Shown: piece by piece, positions 6,781-14,255 of the stretch
Layout of the letters: every line of letters starts with the position of its first letter
How positions within the stretch are numbered: the stretch's first letter is position 1
Origin: Gemmatimonadota bacterium
GTDB lineage: Bacteria; Gemmatimonadota; Gemmatimonadetes; Gemmatimonadales; GWC2-71-9
DNA length: 14,255 nt
Direction: 5' to 3'
NCBI GenBank assembly: GCA_025361465.1
Contig: JANYAG010000294.1
Span: 1 to 14,255 of the forward strand
Made by a program: the position numbers and the translations under genes
The notes under the pieces: model-generated
Told to the model about the DNA's origin: nothing
The model's database searches: none
What the model saw: only the letters and a program-made list of their open reading frames with translations

Positions 6781-8679
6781 TCACCCCGCGCGCCCCACCT
6801 TCCAGTACACGACGTACCGCTCGTCAAACACGGCATGGAATGGCGCCATCGCGAAGTTATTCGCCTGACCGACCGTGGTGAACTCAAGCATCTTGCCGCG
6901 CACCGGCTTGACCCATGATGTCACATCGATGGACGGTGCGACAATGGCCGCGACCGGCAGCGGCGGCACCGTGAAGTCGGGCGACATCCGCGGTGGCGTC
7001 GGTCCCGCACGGGTCGGTTCCGGTGCGAGCTTGCCGGCGAGCACCAGCGGGCCGTACATCACCGCCTGCAGCGTCGGGTCGTCGGGCATGGGGTGCACAT
7101 GCAGCGCCATCGGCAGCGTCAGCTCGACATGGTCGCCGTCCCGCCACACCCGATCAATCACCAGATAGGAGGATGGCGCGGGGGTGGTGGCGATGCGCTT
7201 GCCGTTGACCTTCGCCGTTGGCGCCCCGGCGACCCAGTAGGGAATGCGGAGCCGCAGCTTCAACCGGGTTGGCTTTGCCATGCGCACGGTGATACGGGTG
7301 GTATCGCTGGTGGGGAAGGTCGTGTCCTGCACCATCGTGACGCCCTTGTCAGCCCAGTCGAGTTCGGATGCGACGAAAAGGTTGACATACACGCCGTCGT
7401 CGTCGTGGAAGTAGATGCTGTCGCCGAACTTCGAGTGCGACTCGACCCCCGAACCATGGCAGCACCAGAAGCCATGGTCGGGGGTGCCGAACATCCGCCA
7501 ATAGCCCGACTGGAGCGGAGTGTAGTAAATCTTCTCGCCATCGGCCGGGTGCTGGGTGCCGAGCATCCCGTTGAAGAGCGCCCGCTCGTAATAGTCGGCC
7601 ATTGTCGGGTCGGCGGTCCAGCTGAAGAGCTGTCGCGTCAGCTTGAGCATGTTGTAGGTGACGCAGCTCTCCTCGGTATCCGGCGCCAGCTCCTTGGCGA
7701 GCATCCCGGCCTCGCTTGGCCACCCCTCACCACTGCTCGACCCGCCGGTCGCAAAGCAGCGCTTCGAGGTGATCTCGTGCCAGAAATAATTGGCGATATC
7801 GTGCGACCGCTGGTCGCCGTTGATCTCGTAGAGTCGCGCGGCGGCAATGATCTTGGGGATCGTGGTGTTGGCGTGCACGCCCTTGAGGGCATCCCGGCCC
7901 TCAGCCAGCGGTGCCAGCACCCGCTCATGATCAAAGCGGTGTGCCACGTCGAGGAACGATGCATCACCCGTCACGACGGACAGCTGTCGCAACGATTCAC
8001 CCATCCCGCCGAATTCCGTGTTCAGGATGCGCTGCATCGAAACGTCGTCGACGGGAGCCACCCAGTCTCGCGTCCACCGACCGATGCCCCGCGCCACCTC
8101 GAGCGCCTGGGCGTTGCCACTCAGTGCATGGCAGTCGAGCATGCCGGCCAGGATCTTGTGGATGGTGTAGAACGGCGCCCAGACGCCGCGGCGCGCCTTG
8201 AGACGATCGACGAGCTCCACCGGAAAGGCACTCAGGTATCCGCTTGCGGCCTGGCACGCCGCCAGCTCGGCCACCATCAGGGCACCACGTGCCTTGACGG
8301 CACCGTCTCCAAGCTGCGCAGCCAGCAGCGCGCAGCCCGAGAGGTAGTGCCCGACGAAATGCCCGCGGAGCTCGTTGTTCGGCGCTTCCCAGCCGTAATA
8401 CGGCTCGGCGGTGGATGGCAATCCCGCGGTGATCCGGAAGGAGTGCAGCAGCCGGTCCGGGTCGAGCGCCATCATGTAGCGCCGGTTGACTTCGACGTCG
8501 TCGCGGAAGATCCCGGGCAGGAGGCGCACCCGGTGCAAGTCGAATGGCTTCGCGGCGAACGCGACCCGTCGGCGTGCCGGCATCGCCCAGGCTGGGCGGG
8601 GCAATCCGGGAAGCGCAGCGAGCGCCGCGGCGGCGGCCACCACGCCCACAAATTCCCGGCGCGATGGCTGGTCAGTCAT
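6781..8679 (-). CDS. Tat-exported GH127 beta-L-arabinofuranosidase-type glycoside hydrolase
   Basis: This 632-residue protein starts with a Tat signal (SRREF, residues 6-10, then an Ala/Val-rich core). The (alpha/alpha)6 domain of GH127 (former DUF1680) follows, with the landmarks LRGHFVGHYLSG, WAPFYTIHKILAG and FGGMGESL. Active-site elements of the zinc-thiolate type seen in HypBA1 can be matched: Glu318 in SGEGW (acid/base), Glu337 and Cys339 in EESCVTYNMLKL, and the Cys406-Cys407 pair in FWCCHGSGVES, of which the first Cys corresponds to the nucleophile. A beta-sandwich C-terminal region completes the length, which is usual for the family. Expected action: removal of beta-L-Araf (or a related sugar) from glycoproteins or pectin; RG-II aceric acid is another known GH127 substrate. 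The ATG at 8679 is ten bases from the GH27 stop, and its ribosome site (AGGA, 8688-8691) overlaps that stop. Confidence 0.92.
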   Translation of the reverse strand: MTDQPSRREFVGVVAAAAALAALPGLPRPAWAMPARRRVAFAAKPFDLHRVRLLPGIFRDDVEVNRRYMMALDPDRLLHSFRITAGLPSTAEPYYGWEAPNNELRGHFVGHYLSGCALLAAQLGDGAVKARGALMVAELAACQAASGYLSAFPVELVDRLKARRGVWAPFYTIHKILAGMLDCHALSGNAQALEVARGIGRWTRDWVAPVDDVSMQRILNTEFGGMGESLRQLSVVTGDASFLDVAHRFDHERVLAPLAEGRDALKGVHANTTIPKIIAAARLYEINGDQRSHDIANYFWHEITSKRCFATGGSSSGEGWPSEAGMLAKELAPDTEESCVTYNMLKLTRQLFSWTADPTMADYYERALFNGMLGTQHPADGEKIYYTPLQSGYWRMFGTPDHGFWCCHGSGVESHSKFGDSIYFHDDDGVYVNLFVASELDWADKGVTMVQDTTFPTSDTTRITVRMAKPTRLKLRLRIPYWVAGAPTAKVNGKRIATTPAPSSYLVIDRVWRDGDHVELTLPMALHVHPMPDDPTLQAVMYGPLVLAGKLAPEPTRAGPTPPRMSPDFTVPPLPVAAIVAPSIDVTSWVKPVRGKMLEFTTVGQANNFAMAPFHAVFDERYVVYWKVGRAG

Positions 8680-8689
8680 CGGGACGGTC

Positions 8690-9877
8690 CTACTTGGCCC
8701 GGACAATGAACATCGCTGCGCCATGCTTCGGTACCTGCGCGGTGATCCGGTCTGGGGTGGCGGTCGTGACCCGGGTCCACAGGTCGCGCACGGTGTAGGA
8801 GCCCGCAGCGCGCATGCCGAGTTCGGTGGCGGTGACGCTGATCGTGGCGGGCCGCTCGCCGCGATTCAGGAGCACGACCGCCTTGGAGCCGTCGCGCATC
8901 GGTTTGGCCCAGACCTGGGTCGCGCTGTCCTTGCGGATGCGCGCGCCCTGCATACCGCCCCAGTCCTGATTGACCGCGATGACCTCCTTGTTGGTGAGGA
9001 TCGTGCGGGTCGAGTCGGACATGGTGCGCAGGTCGTTGCCGGCGATGAGCGGGGCGTTGAGCAGCGCCCAGAGCGAGAAGTGGGCGACGTATTCGTCGTA
9101 CGTCATCCTGCCATTGCCGACCTCGAGCATGTCGGGATCGTTCCAGCCGCCGGGCCCGGCGTACTTCTCGAGACCGACCTGCTTGTCGAGGATGCCGAGC
9201 ATCGAGCTCCACTTGTCGCTGATGTCGCCGGTGGTGCGCCAGAGCTGCCCACCGACGCGACGGCCCCACTCGCCCGGGTTGTTCTCGCCCCACTCGCAGA
9301 TCGAGAAGACGATCGGCCGGCCCGAGGCGCGCAGCGCCTTCGCCATTGCCTCGTAGCGCAGGTAGAACGGCCGCTTCTGGTTGTTGCAGTTGTCGTACTT
9401 GAGGTAGTCGACGCCCCAGGCCGCGAAGATGGTGGCATCAGCAATTTCATGGTCGAGCGACGCCGGGAAGTTCTCGCAGGTCGCCGTGCCGGCCGACGAG
9501 TAGATGCCCAGCCTCAGTCCCTTGGAGTGGACGTAATCGGCGAGTGCCTTGATGCCATGTTCGAAGCGGGTCGGATCAGGCTGCAGGTTGCCCTTGGCAT
9601 CACGGGTCTTCGCCATCCAGCAGTCGTCGATGTTGATGTACTGATACCCCGCGGCCTTCATGCCCGACTTGACCATTGCGTCCGCGGTTTCGTGGATGAG
9701 GTTCTCGTCGATCTTGCAGCCGAACTTGTTCCAGCTGTTCCACCCCATCGGGGGCGTGGCGGCGAGCATCTGTTTCGGCGCAGTGGTCGATGGGGCCGTT
9801 CCGTGACTGCAGGCGGCGGCGATCGACACAGTGGCCAGGACGCAGAGGGTGCGCAGGAGACCGAAGCGGCGGGGCAT
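8690..9877 (-). CDS. GH27 alpha-galactosidase, predicted lipoprotein
   Basis: This 395-residue protein begins with a lipoprotein-type signal (basic MPRR, hydrophobic core, lipobox-like AAAC with Cys23). The GH27 barrel begins at TPPMGWNSWN (41-50). INIDDCW (81-87), GLRLGIYSSAGTATC (120-134), YLKYDNC with nucleophile Asp162, SICEWGE, and RTTGDIS with acid/base Asp218 are all present; the CEW loop that contacts the galactose 2-OH is of the alpha-galactosidase type rather than the alpha-N-acetylgalactosaminidase type. GGWNDPDML and the beta-sandwich C-terminal domain complete the fold. Predicted reaction: hydrolysis of terminal alpha-D-galactosides, anchored to a membrane leaflet facing the periplasm or outside. 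GAGG lies eight bases before the ATG. It follows the ABC ATPase after 64 bases and is nearly fused to the GH127 gene, so the two enzymes are probably made together. Confidence 0.94.
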   Translation of the reverse strand: MPRRFGLLRTLCVLATVSIAAACSHGTAPSTTAPKQMLAATPPMGWNSWNKFGCKIDENLIHETADAMVKSGMKAAGYQYINIDDCWMAKTRDAKGNLQPDPTRFEHGIKALADYVHSKGLRLGIYSSAGTATCENFPASLDHEIADATIFAAWGVDYLKYDNCNNQKRPFYLRYEAMAKALRASGRPIVFSICEWGENNPGEWGRRVGGQLWRTTGDISDKWSSMLGILDKQVGLEKYAGPGGWNDPDMLEVGNGRMTYDEYVAHFSLWALLNAPLIAGNDLRTMSDSTRTILTNKEVIAVNQDWGGMQGARIRKDSATQVWAKPMRDGSKAVVLLNRGERPATISVTATELGMRAAGSYTVRDLWTRVTTATPDRITAQVPKHGAAMFIVRAK

Positions 9878-9941
9878 AGGAGAGTCCTCGGTGTGCCGGG
9901 GGATGCCCGCAAAGATACTGCGGCAATGGGGGACGGGGGAG

Positions 9942-11456
9942 CTACGCGATCCCTGCCATCAGCCGCAGGACGCTGTCCTGATCGGCCTGCTCACGGGGCA
10001 GCTCCCCGGCCACCCGCCCGGCCCGCAGCACCTGCACTCGGGTCGACAACGAAAGCAGTTCGGGCAGCTCGCTCGAGATCAGCAGGATCGCGGTTCCCTG
10101 GGACGCCAGCTTGTCGATCCACGCATGCAACTCCGCCTTGGCTCCGACATCGACGCCGCGGGTCGGTTCGTCGAGGATGAGGATCGAACTCCTCGCCGCA
10201 AGCCACTTGGCCAGCACGAGCTTCTGCTGGTTGCCGCCCGAGAGTGCCGTAGTCGGCGATTCCAGCAGCCCGGTGCGCACCTTGAGTCGCTCGAAATGCC
10301 CCAGGGCCAATGCACGCTCCCGGTCGCGGCGGACGAAAGTGAGGCGCGACAGCGATTCGAGCACGGTGAGTGTGGTGTTCTCCCGGGCGAGCATCGAGAG
10401 CACCAGTCCCTGGCGCTTGCGATCCTCCGGCACCAACCCGATGCCATGATCCATGGCGGAGCGCGGCGAGCCGATCTGCACCGCGGCCCCACGCACGAAG
10501 ATCGAGCCCGTGGCGTCGGGATCGAGGCCGAAGATCGCGCGAGCCACCTCGGAACGGCCGGCGCCGGTGAGCCCCGCCAGCCCGAGCACTTCTCCGGCGT
10601 GCAGGGAGAAGGAGACGTCCTCGAATCGCCCGCGACTGGACAGGTACTCGACCCGGAGCAACTCGTCACCCGGTGCGGCTCCGACGTGCGCCGGGAAGTA
10701 GTGCTCCAGCGTTCGGCCGATCATCTGCTGGACCAACGCCGCTTCGTCGAGCGCAGACGTTGGGGTGGTGGCCACATGGCGTCCGTCCCGCAGCACCGTG
10801 ACGGCGTCGCTCAGCAGAAAGATCTCGGGCATCCGGTGGCTGACGTAGATCACGGCCACGCCGCTGGCCGTGAGCTGGCGGACGAGATCGTAGAGACGCT
10901 TCGCCTCACCCTCGCTGAGCGAACTGGTCGGCTCGTCGAAGATCACCACGCGGGCGCCGCATCCCACGGCGGCGGCAATCTGGACCAGCTGCTGCTCGGC
11001 GATGCTGAGGGTGCCAAGCGGCCGGGCCGGGTCCATCGTGGCACCGACCGTTGCCAGTAATGCAGCGGCCTGGGTGGCAAGTTGGTGCCGGTCGATGAAG
11101 CCGGATCGGGTCGGCAATCGCCCGAGGCAGAGGTTCTCAGCAACCGAGAGGTGCTCGCAGAAGGCCAGTTCCTGGTGGACGATCGCGACGCCGGCGGCGA
11201 GCGCCTCGCGCGGAGACTTGAAGGCGACCGGCTGGCCATCGAGGAGGATGGTGCCGCTGTCGGGTTGCTCATTGCCCGCGAGGATCTTTCCGAGGGTGCT
11301 CTTGCCGGCGCCATTTTCGCCACAGATGGCGTGGCACGACCCTGCGGCAATGTCGAACGTCACGTCGTCCAGCGCGGTGATGCCGGGATAGCGTCGCGTG
11401 ATACCGCGGAACGAGATGGCGTGGTTCATGCCACTGGAGGAGATGGCGGGGCTCAT
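9942..11456 (-). CDS. CUT2-type sugar ABC importer, double-domain ATP-binding protein (RbsA/MglA/AraG/YtfR-like)
   Basis: The 504-residue protein contains two ABC domains, as in ATPases of the carbohydrate uptake transporter 2 family. Domain 1: Walker A GENGAGKST (46-54), a Q-loop at IVHQEL, a relaxed signature LSIAEQQ (about 150), Walker B with Asp174-Glu175 followed by PTSSL, and an H-loop in YVSHRM. Domain 2: the Lys-less Walker A GLTGAGRSE (295-303) typical of this family, EDRKRQG, signature LSGGNQQK (405-412) and Walker B with Asp429-Glu430. It would drive pentose or hexose uptake together with the adjacent permease; the exact sugar cannot be read off. The start at 11456 is preferred because GAGGG lies 4 bases upstream; a further ATG at 11429 has no ribosome site, and the open frame up to 11552 is translated repeat sequence rather than protein. 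Confidence 0.93.
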   Translation of the reverse strand: MSPAISSSGMNHAISFRGITRRYPGITALDDVTFDIAAGSCHAICGENGAGKSTLGKILAGNEQPDSGTILLDGQPVAFKSPREALAAGVAIVHQELAFCEHLSVAENLCLGRLPTRSGFIDRHQLATQAAALLATVGATMDPARPLGTLSIAEQQLVQIAAAVGCGARVVIFDEPTSSLSEGEAKRLYDLVRQLTASGVAVIYVSHRMPEIFLLSDAVTVLRDGRHVATTPTSALDEAALVQQMIGRTLEHYFPAHVGAAPGDELLRVEYLSSRGRFEDVSFSLHAGEVLGLAGLTGAGRSEVARAIFGLDPDATGSIFVRGAAVQIGSPRSAMDHGIGLVPEDRKRQGLVLSMLARENTTLTVLESLSRLTFVRRDRERALALGHFERLKVRTGLLESPTTALSGGNQQKLVLAKWLAARSSILILDEPTRGVDVGAKAELHAWIDKLASQGTAILLISSELPELLSLSTRVQVLRAGRVAGELPREQADQDSVLRLMAGIA

Positions 11457-11460
11457 GGCA

Positions 11461-11465
11461 CCCTC
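11461..11465 (-). promoter_or_regulatory. Ribosome binding site of the ABC ATPase gene, at the edge of the inverted repeat
   Basis: GAGGG on the minus strand lies four bases before the ATG at 11456 and touches the outer end of the repeat arm at 11465. It decides the start of the ATPase, and folding of the repeat hairpin could affect its accessibility. Confidence 0.55.
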
Positions 11466-11534
11466 GTCCTGAGCAACGCGAAGGACCTTGGACGTCGAAT
11501 CACCGCCACGAGATCCCTCACTTCGTTCGGGATG
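11465..11534. repeat. Dispersed imperfect inverted-repeat element at the permease-ATPase junction
   Basis: Two 24-base arms, 11465-11488 and 11511-11534, are inverted copies of each other matching without gaps at 16 of 24 positions, separated by a 22-base loop. Each arm resembles the widespread environmental-genome repeat whose arms read roughly CATCCTGAGC...GAAGGATCT and which produces HPERSEGS- and LRVAQDE-type peptides when mistranslated; exactly such peptides appear when the frames through this spot are read. Known arms of this element are found in intergenic regions of many unrelated bacteria. Here one arm overlaps the last codons and the stop of the permease gene (11518), and the other abuts the ribosome site of the ATPase gene. 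Only one copy was noticed in this window. The resemblance to the dispersed family is from recall. Confidence 0.75.
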
Positions 11535-12585
11535 AGGACGCTGACGCCTCACCCGCCATCCGTCGGGCCAGCAGCCGGGTGCCGCCCTGGTCGAGCACCA
11601 CGGCCGCGATCATCGCGGTACCGATGATGATCCACTCGTAATTCTGGTCGAGATGCAGGGTGCGGATGGCCTGGCGGATCAGGACGATCAGCAGGGCGCC
11701 GAGCGTCGAGGAGATCGCACTCCCCTTGCCACCCTGAAGCGACGCACCGCCGACGACGGCTGAGGCGATCACATACAGCTCATATCCGGTACCGTCAGAC
11801 GAGGTGGCCGAGCCGTAGTACCCCGCGCTGAGGAAGGCGGCAATGCCCGCCGTAATGCCCGACCAGAGGAAGACGCCGAGCCGGATCCGGTCCACCCGCA
11901 ACCCGGCATACCGGCTGGCCTCGGCGTTGCCGCCCACCGCCAGCACGTGCCGTCCCATCACGGTCCGGGTGAGGAAGACGGCGCCCACCCCGGTCACGGC
12001 CAGCATCGCGAGCAGCGGCACCGGGGAGAGCGTGGCGCCAAGCCCAAGCGAGGCCTTGGTCACCGCGGTGAGCGGCGTCGGGACCAGGATCGATTCGGCG
12101 CGACTGGAAACGAAGGCCAGGCCCCGAAAGATCCACATCGTGCCCAGGGTGATGATGAAGGCGTGCACACCGAGGCCGATGGTCATGATGCCATTGGCGA
12201 GGCCACACAGAAACGAGATGGCGAGGCAGGTGAGGAGGGCCACCAGGACAGTGGTCACTGGTCCCATCGGTCCGATTCCCCGGAGCACCATCGCCATGCC
12301 GACGCCGGAGATGGCGTAGATCGCCCCGACAGAGAGGTCGATACCGCCCGAGATGATCATCAGGGTGGCGCCCACCGCCATGATGGCGATGGTACTGGTG
12401 TCCGTCGCCATCTGCAGCAGGGTGTGCGCGTTGAGGAAGTTATTGACCGATGCCCCGGTCATCGGGTCGATGTGCGAGCCGGACACTGCGGTGAGCACGC
12501 CAGCCAGGATGACCAGCACCATGGCCAGGCCGAAGGATTGGGCGCGAATCACCGATTGGGCGGTGTGCTTCAAGGAGGAGGTCAT
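11518..12585 (-). CDS. CUT2-type sugar ABC importer permease (RbsC/YtfT-like, BPD_transp_2)
   Basis: This 355-residue, strongly hydrophobic protein has the family motif GGIDLSVGA (80-88) and the C-terminal cytoplasmic coupling element VGGASLQGGKGS (278-289), with about eight to ten membrane segments from residue 17 on. NAEASRYAGLRVDRIR (220-235) is the conserved loop that contacts the ATPase. In CUT2 systems such a permease usually works as a homodimer (or with a second permease) with the double-domain ATPase, here encoded next, to import a monosaccharide delivered by a periplasmic binding protein; that protein is not in the window. The ATG at 12585 has GAAGG seven bases upstream and sits ten bases after the amidohydrolase stop. 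The final residues, roughly the last seven, and the TGA are encoded by an arm of the inverted repeat, so the natural C-terminus may have been altered. Confidence 0.93.
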   Translation of the reverse strand: MTSSLKHTAQSVIRAQSFGLAMVLVILAGVLTAVSGSHIDPMTGASVNNFLNAHTLLQMATDTSTIAIMAVGATLMIISGGIDLSVGAIYAISGVGMAMVLRGIGPMGPVTTVLVALLTCLAISFLCGLANGIMTIGLGVHAFIITLGTMWIFRGLAFVSSRAESILVPTPLTAVTKASLGLGATLSPVPLLAMLAVTGVGAVFLTRTVMGRHVLAVGGNAEASRYAGLRVDRIRLGVFLWSGITAGIAAFLSAGYYGSATSSDGTGYELYVIASAVVGGASLQGGKGSAISSTLGALLIVLIRQAIRTLHLDQNYEWIIIGTAMIAAVVLDQGGTRLLARRMAGEASASSSRTK

Positions 12586-12595
12586 GGCATGGCCT

Positions 12596-14255
12596 TCACG
12601 GAAGGAATCCGGCGGCACGCCAGAGGGGTGCCGGATCGTAGCGGCGACCATCAGCGACGACCATGACGATCTTGCGCAGGTTCTCGATGCGATCGAGGGG
12701 GTTGCCGTCCACCACCAGGATGTCCGCCCGCTTGCCCGCGGTGACCGTCCCCATCTCCCCATCCAGATGCATCACTGCGGCGGGGACCGACGTGGCGGCC
12801 TGGAGCGCTTCCATCGGGGTGAACCCTGCCTGGACATACAACTCGAGTTCCCGGTGAAGCGAATGACCAGGGATGGACTGATCGGTCCCTGCCACGATCG
12901 GGATCCCTGCCTTGTGGAGCGCCCCGACCACCGCGAGCATCTCGTCGAATTGCGCCTTCGCCGCCGCCTCAAGGTTGGCCGGCGCGCCGGAGTTCCGGAT
13001 CTGCTCCGCGAGCTCGGGCGCGACCTTCGCTGCGCCGGGATCCAGCTCGGCGTACGACACGCGCGCAGGCCGCAGCCCCACCTCGTAGACGACCAGCGTC
13101 GGGTCGATGACGGTGTGGTGTTCCTTGAGGAACGCGAGGGCGTGCCCGGCTTCGGGGGAAGCGAGGTCAAGCACCGGCGCGGGTGTTCCGGCGACCCGCT
13201 TGGGCTTCATGATCGAGACGACGTACGGGATGTGGTTGATCTGGTCCATGCCCGCCTCGACGCCCCGGAAGGCGTCGAGCCCGGTCGGGATGTGGCCGGT
13301 CACCGTCATCCCGAGCCGGTGCGCTTCGGTGGCAATGGCGGTCAGTGTCTTCACGTTCACACTGCTGTAGGTCTTGATCTGGTCGAACCCGGCGTCATGA
13401 TAGCGCTGCACCAGCCTGGCGCCTTCCTCAGGGGAATCCGCCCGGTCCACCCCGAGTGCGAACGGTCCGGAACCGTCGATGATGCCGGCGGTGAGAATTC
13501 GCGGCCCGATGCCGCGCCCCGCCTTGATCGCGTCACGCACGGCGGTGATGAAAGCGAACTCGTTGCCGACATCTCGCGCCGTGGTGACGCCAGCGGCCAG
13601 GTAGATCGGTCCCCACTCCACCTGTTCATAGTGGGCGTGCATGTCGAACAGGCCGGGGACGATGTACTTCCCCGCGACATCGATGCGCTTGATCCCGGCG
13701 GGAATGCGCACGCTCGCCCGAGGTCCCGCCGCCGTGATCCGCCCGTCCCTTACCATCACGACCGCGTCGCTCACGACGGCGCCGCCGGTGCCGTCGATCA
13801 GCGTCGCACCGACCAGTGCGAAGCTCTCCTGCATCGCCCGAGGCCCCGCCAGTTGCGCCAGCGCTTCCGCGCCGTCATTCCCGGCGCGGGCCACGAAGAA
13901 GGTCAGCGAGCCGGCGTATTCATTTCGGAGGGCCTCGAAGTGATCGAATTCGGCATCGGTGCTGACCAGGGCCACCAACACGCCGGCGTCGTCCATCCAG
14001 AGTGATTCGCGACCCCAGATCAACCCGGTGACCGCAAAGCGCTGCAGCACCACCGTGGTGTCACCGACTCGCACGGTGTCCCGGCCGCGGGCCGTGATGC
14101 GAATGGTGTTGCCGGAGGGGAGGGCGCGAATGGCGGCGGGTCGACCATGAGCCAGCCAGAATCGCATCAACTCCTGCTGGATCGCGACGGGGGCATAGCC
14201 CGCGATCGTGAACGCGGCCTCGTGCTGTCCGAGCGTCAGCGCGGTCGAGTGACTT
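12596..14255 (-). CDS. Metal-dependent amidohydrolase (imidazolonepropionase/prolidase-related), N-terminus cut by window edge
   Basis: The frame remains open from the TGA at 12596 to the right edge, giving at least 552 residues. An N-terminal beta-rich region (roughly 14255-13830) without a named domain precedes the amidohydrolase core, which opens with VGATLIDGTGG and the strand GKYIVPGLFDMHAH; that HxH (around 13631-13640) is the first metal-ligand pair. Further ligands are expected in IKTYSS (possible carboxylated Lys), TGHIP, INHI and AGTDQS, all present. A C-terminal MGTVTAGKRADILVVDGNPL is the usual closing strand pair. The superfamily hydrolyses amide or related bonds in small cyclic compounds, dipeptides or lactams; the substrate here is unknown. 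An ATG at 14167 with AGGAG three bases upstream is possible, but the sequence above it continues as protein-like. It lies ten bases before the permease gene, which suggests co-transcription. Confidence 0.85.
   Translation of the reverse strand, partial: SHSTALTLGQHEAAFTIAGYAPVAIQQELMRFWLAHGRPAAIRALPSGNTIRITARGRDTVRVGDTTVVLQRFAVTGLIWGRESLWMDDAGVLVALVSTDAEFDHFEALRNEYAGSLTFFVARAGNDGAEALAQLAGPRAMQESFALVGATLIDGTGGAVVSDAVVMVRDGRITAAGPRASVRIPAGIKRIDVAGKYIVPGLFDMHAHYEQVEWGPIYLAAGVTTARDVGNEFAFITAVRDAIKAGRGIGPRILTAGIIDGSGPFALGVDRADSPEEGARLVQRYHDAGFDQIKTYSSVNVKTLTAIATEAHRLGMTVTGHIPTGLDAFRGVEAGMDQINHIPYVVSIMKPKRVAGTPAPVLDLASPEAGHALAFLKEHHTVIDPTLVVYEVGLRPARVSYAELDPGAAKVAPELAEQIRNSGAPANLEAAAKAQFDEMLAVVGALHKAGIPIVAGTDQSIPGHSLHRELELYVQAGFTPMEALQAATSVPAAVMHLDGEMGTVTAGKRADILVVDGNPLDRIENLRKIVMVVADGRRYDPAPLWRAAGFLP

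Noticed and set aside
7093..8709. Plus-strand open frame of 538 codons opposite the GH127 gene
   Set aside because: Shadow of high-GC codon use: no recognisable domain, His/Arg/Gly-rich composition, and the opposite strand carries a complete GH127 enzyme with catalytic residues.
8486..10180. Plus-strand open frame of 564 codons opposite the GH27 and adjacent genes
   Set aside because: Crosses several well-supported minus-strand genes and shows no domain or signal; a GC-driven shadow.
11457..11552. N-terminal extension of the ABC ATPase containing HPERSEGS and LRVAQDE
   Set aside because: These strings are the translated arms of the dispersed inverted repeat; the ATG at 11456 has its own ribosome site, so the extension is not protein.
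12586..12762. N-terminal extension of the ABC permease
   Set aside because: Overlaps the C-terminus of the amidohydrolase in another frame and is not hydrophobic; the ATG at 12585 has a ribosome site.
12353..14005. Plus-strand open frame of 550 codons opposite the amidohydrolase
   Set aside because: Composition is typical of antisense shadow (Asp/Arg/Gly/His-rich) and the minus strand encodes an amidohydrolase with its metal-ligand motifs.
1..14255. Insertion sequence, phage or CRISPR content
   Set aside because: No transposase, integrase, Cas protein or regularly spaced direct repeats were found on either strand.

Overview
The window is GC-rich, compactly coded DNA from a Gram-negative-type bacterium. 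The style of the genes suggests Gemmatimonadota or a similar soil/aquatic lineage: a PD40/TolB-type beta-propeller tail like those on Gemmatimonadota Ser/Thr kinases, many secreted glycoside hydrolases, Tat-exported RREF proteins and a DUF1080 protein. This assignment is inference from protein style; no rRNA or other marker gene is present.

Layout. Positions 1-1083 are on the plus strand: the C-terminal end of a beta-propeller protein (cut by the window edge) followed by a TMEM175-type potassium channel. Everything from 1084 to the right edge is on the minus strand and reads as one long co-directional cluster. In transcription order (right to left) it encodes: an amidohydrolase (cut by the right edge), a CUT2-type sugar ABC permease, its double-domain ATPase, a GH27 alpha-galactosidase lipoprotein, a GH127 beta-L-arabinofuranosidase-type enzyme with a Tat signal, a DUF1080/3-keto-disaccharide hydrolase-type secreted protein, a 53-residue two-helix glycine-zipper membrane protein, an SGNH/GDSL esterase with a Tat signal, a YiiX-like permuted papain-fold protein, a GH20 beta-N-acetylhexosaminidase, and a pirin. 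Spacings are -4, -4, 5, 10, 10, 46, 54, 61, 64 and 86 bases, which supports polycistronic transcription from a promoter beyond position 14255.

Working model (inference): exported glycosidases and an esterase strip alpha-galactose, beta-L-arabinofuranose, N-acetylhexosamine and acyl groups from a decorated plant or microbial glycan in the periplasm, and the CUT2 transporter imports released monosaccharides. GH27 and GH127 side by side fit the glycans of plant hydroxyproline-rich glycoproteins such as extensins, but other substrates are possible. No periplasmic sugar-binding protein, regulator, sugar kinase or isomerase is visible inside the window.

Other points: a dispersed imperfect inverted repeat fills the permease-ATPase junction and supplies the permease stop codon; the 53-residue membrane protein is joined to both neighbours by ATGA overlaps; and the channel and pirin genes converge with directly abutting stop codons. 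There is no gene-free stretch over 100 bases, and no tRNA, rRNA, CRISPR array or insertion sequence was seen.
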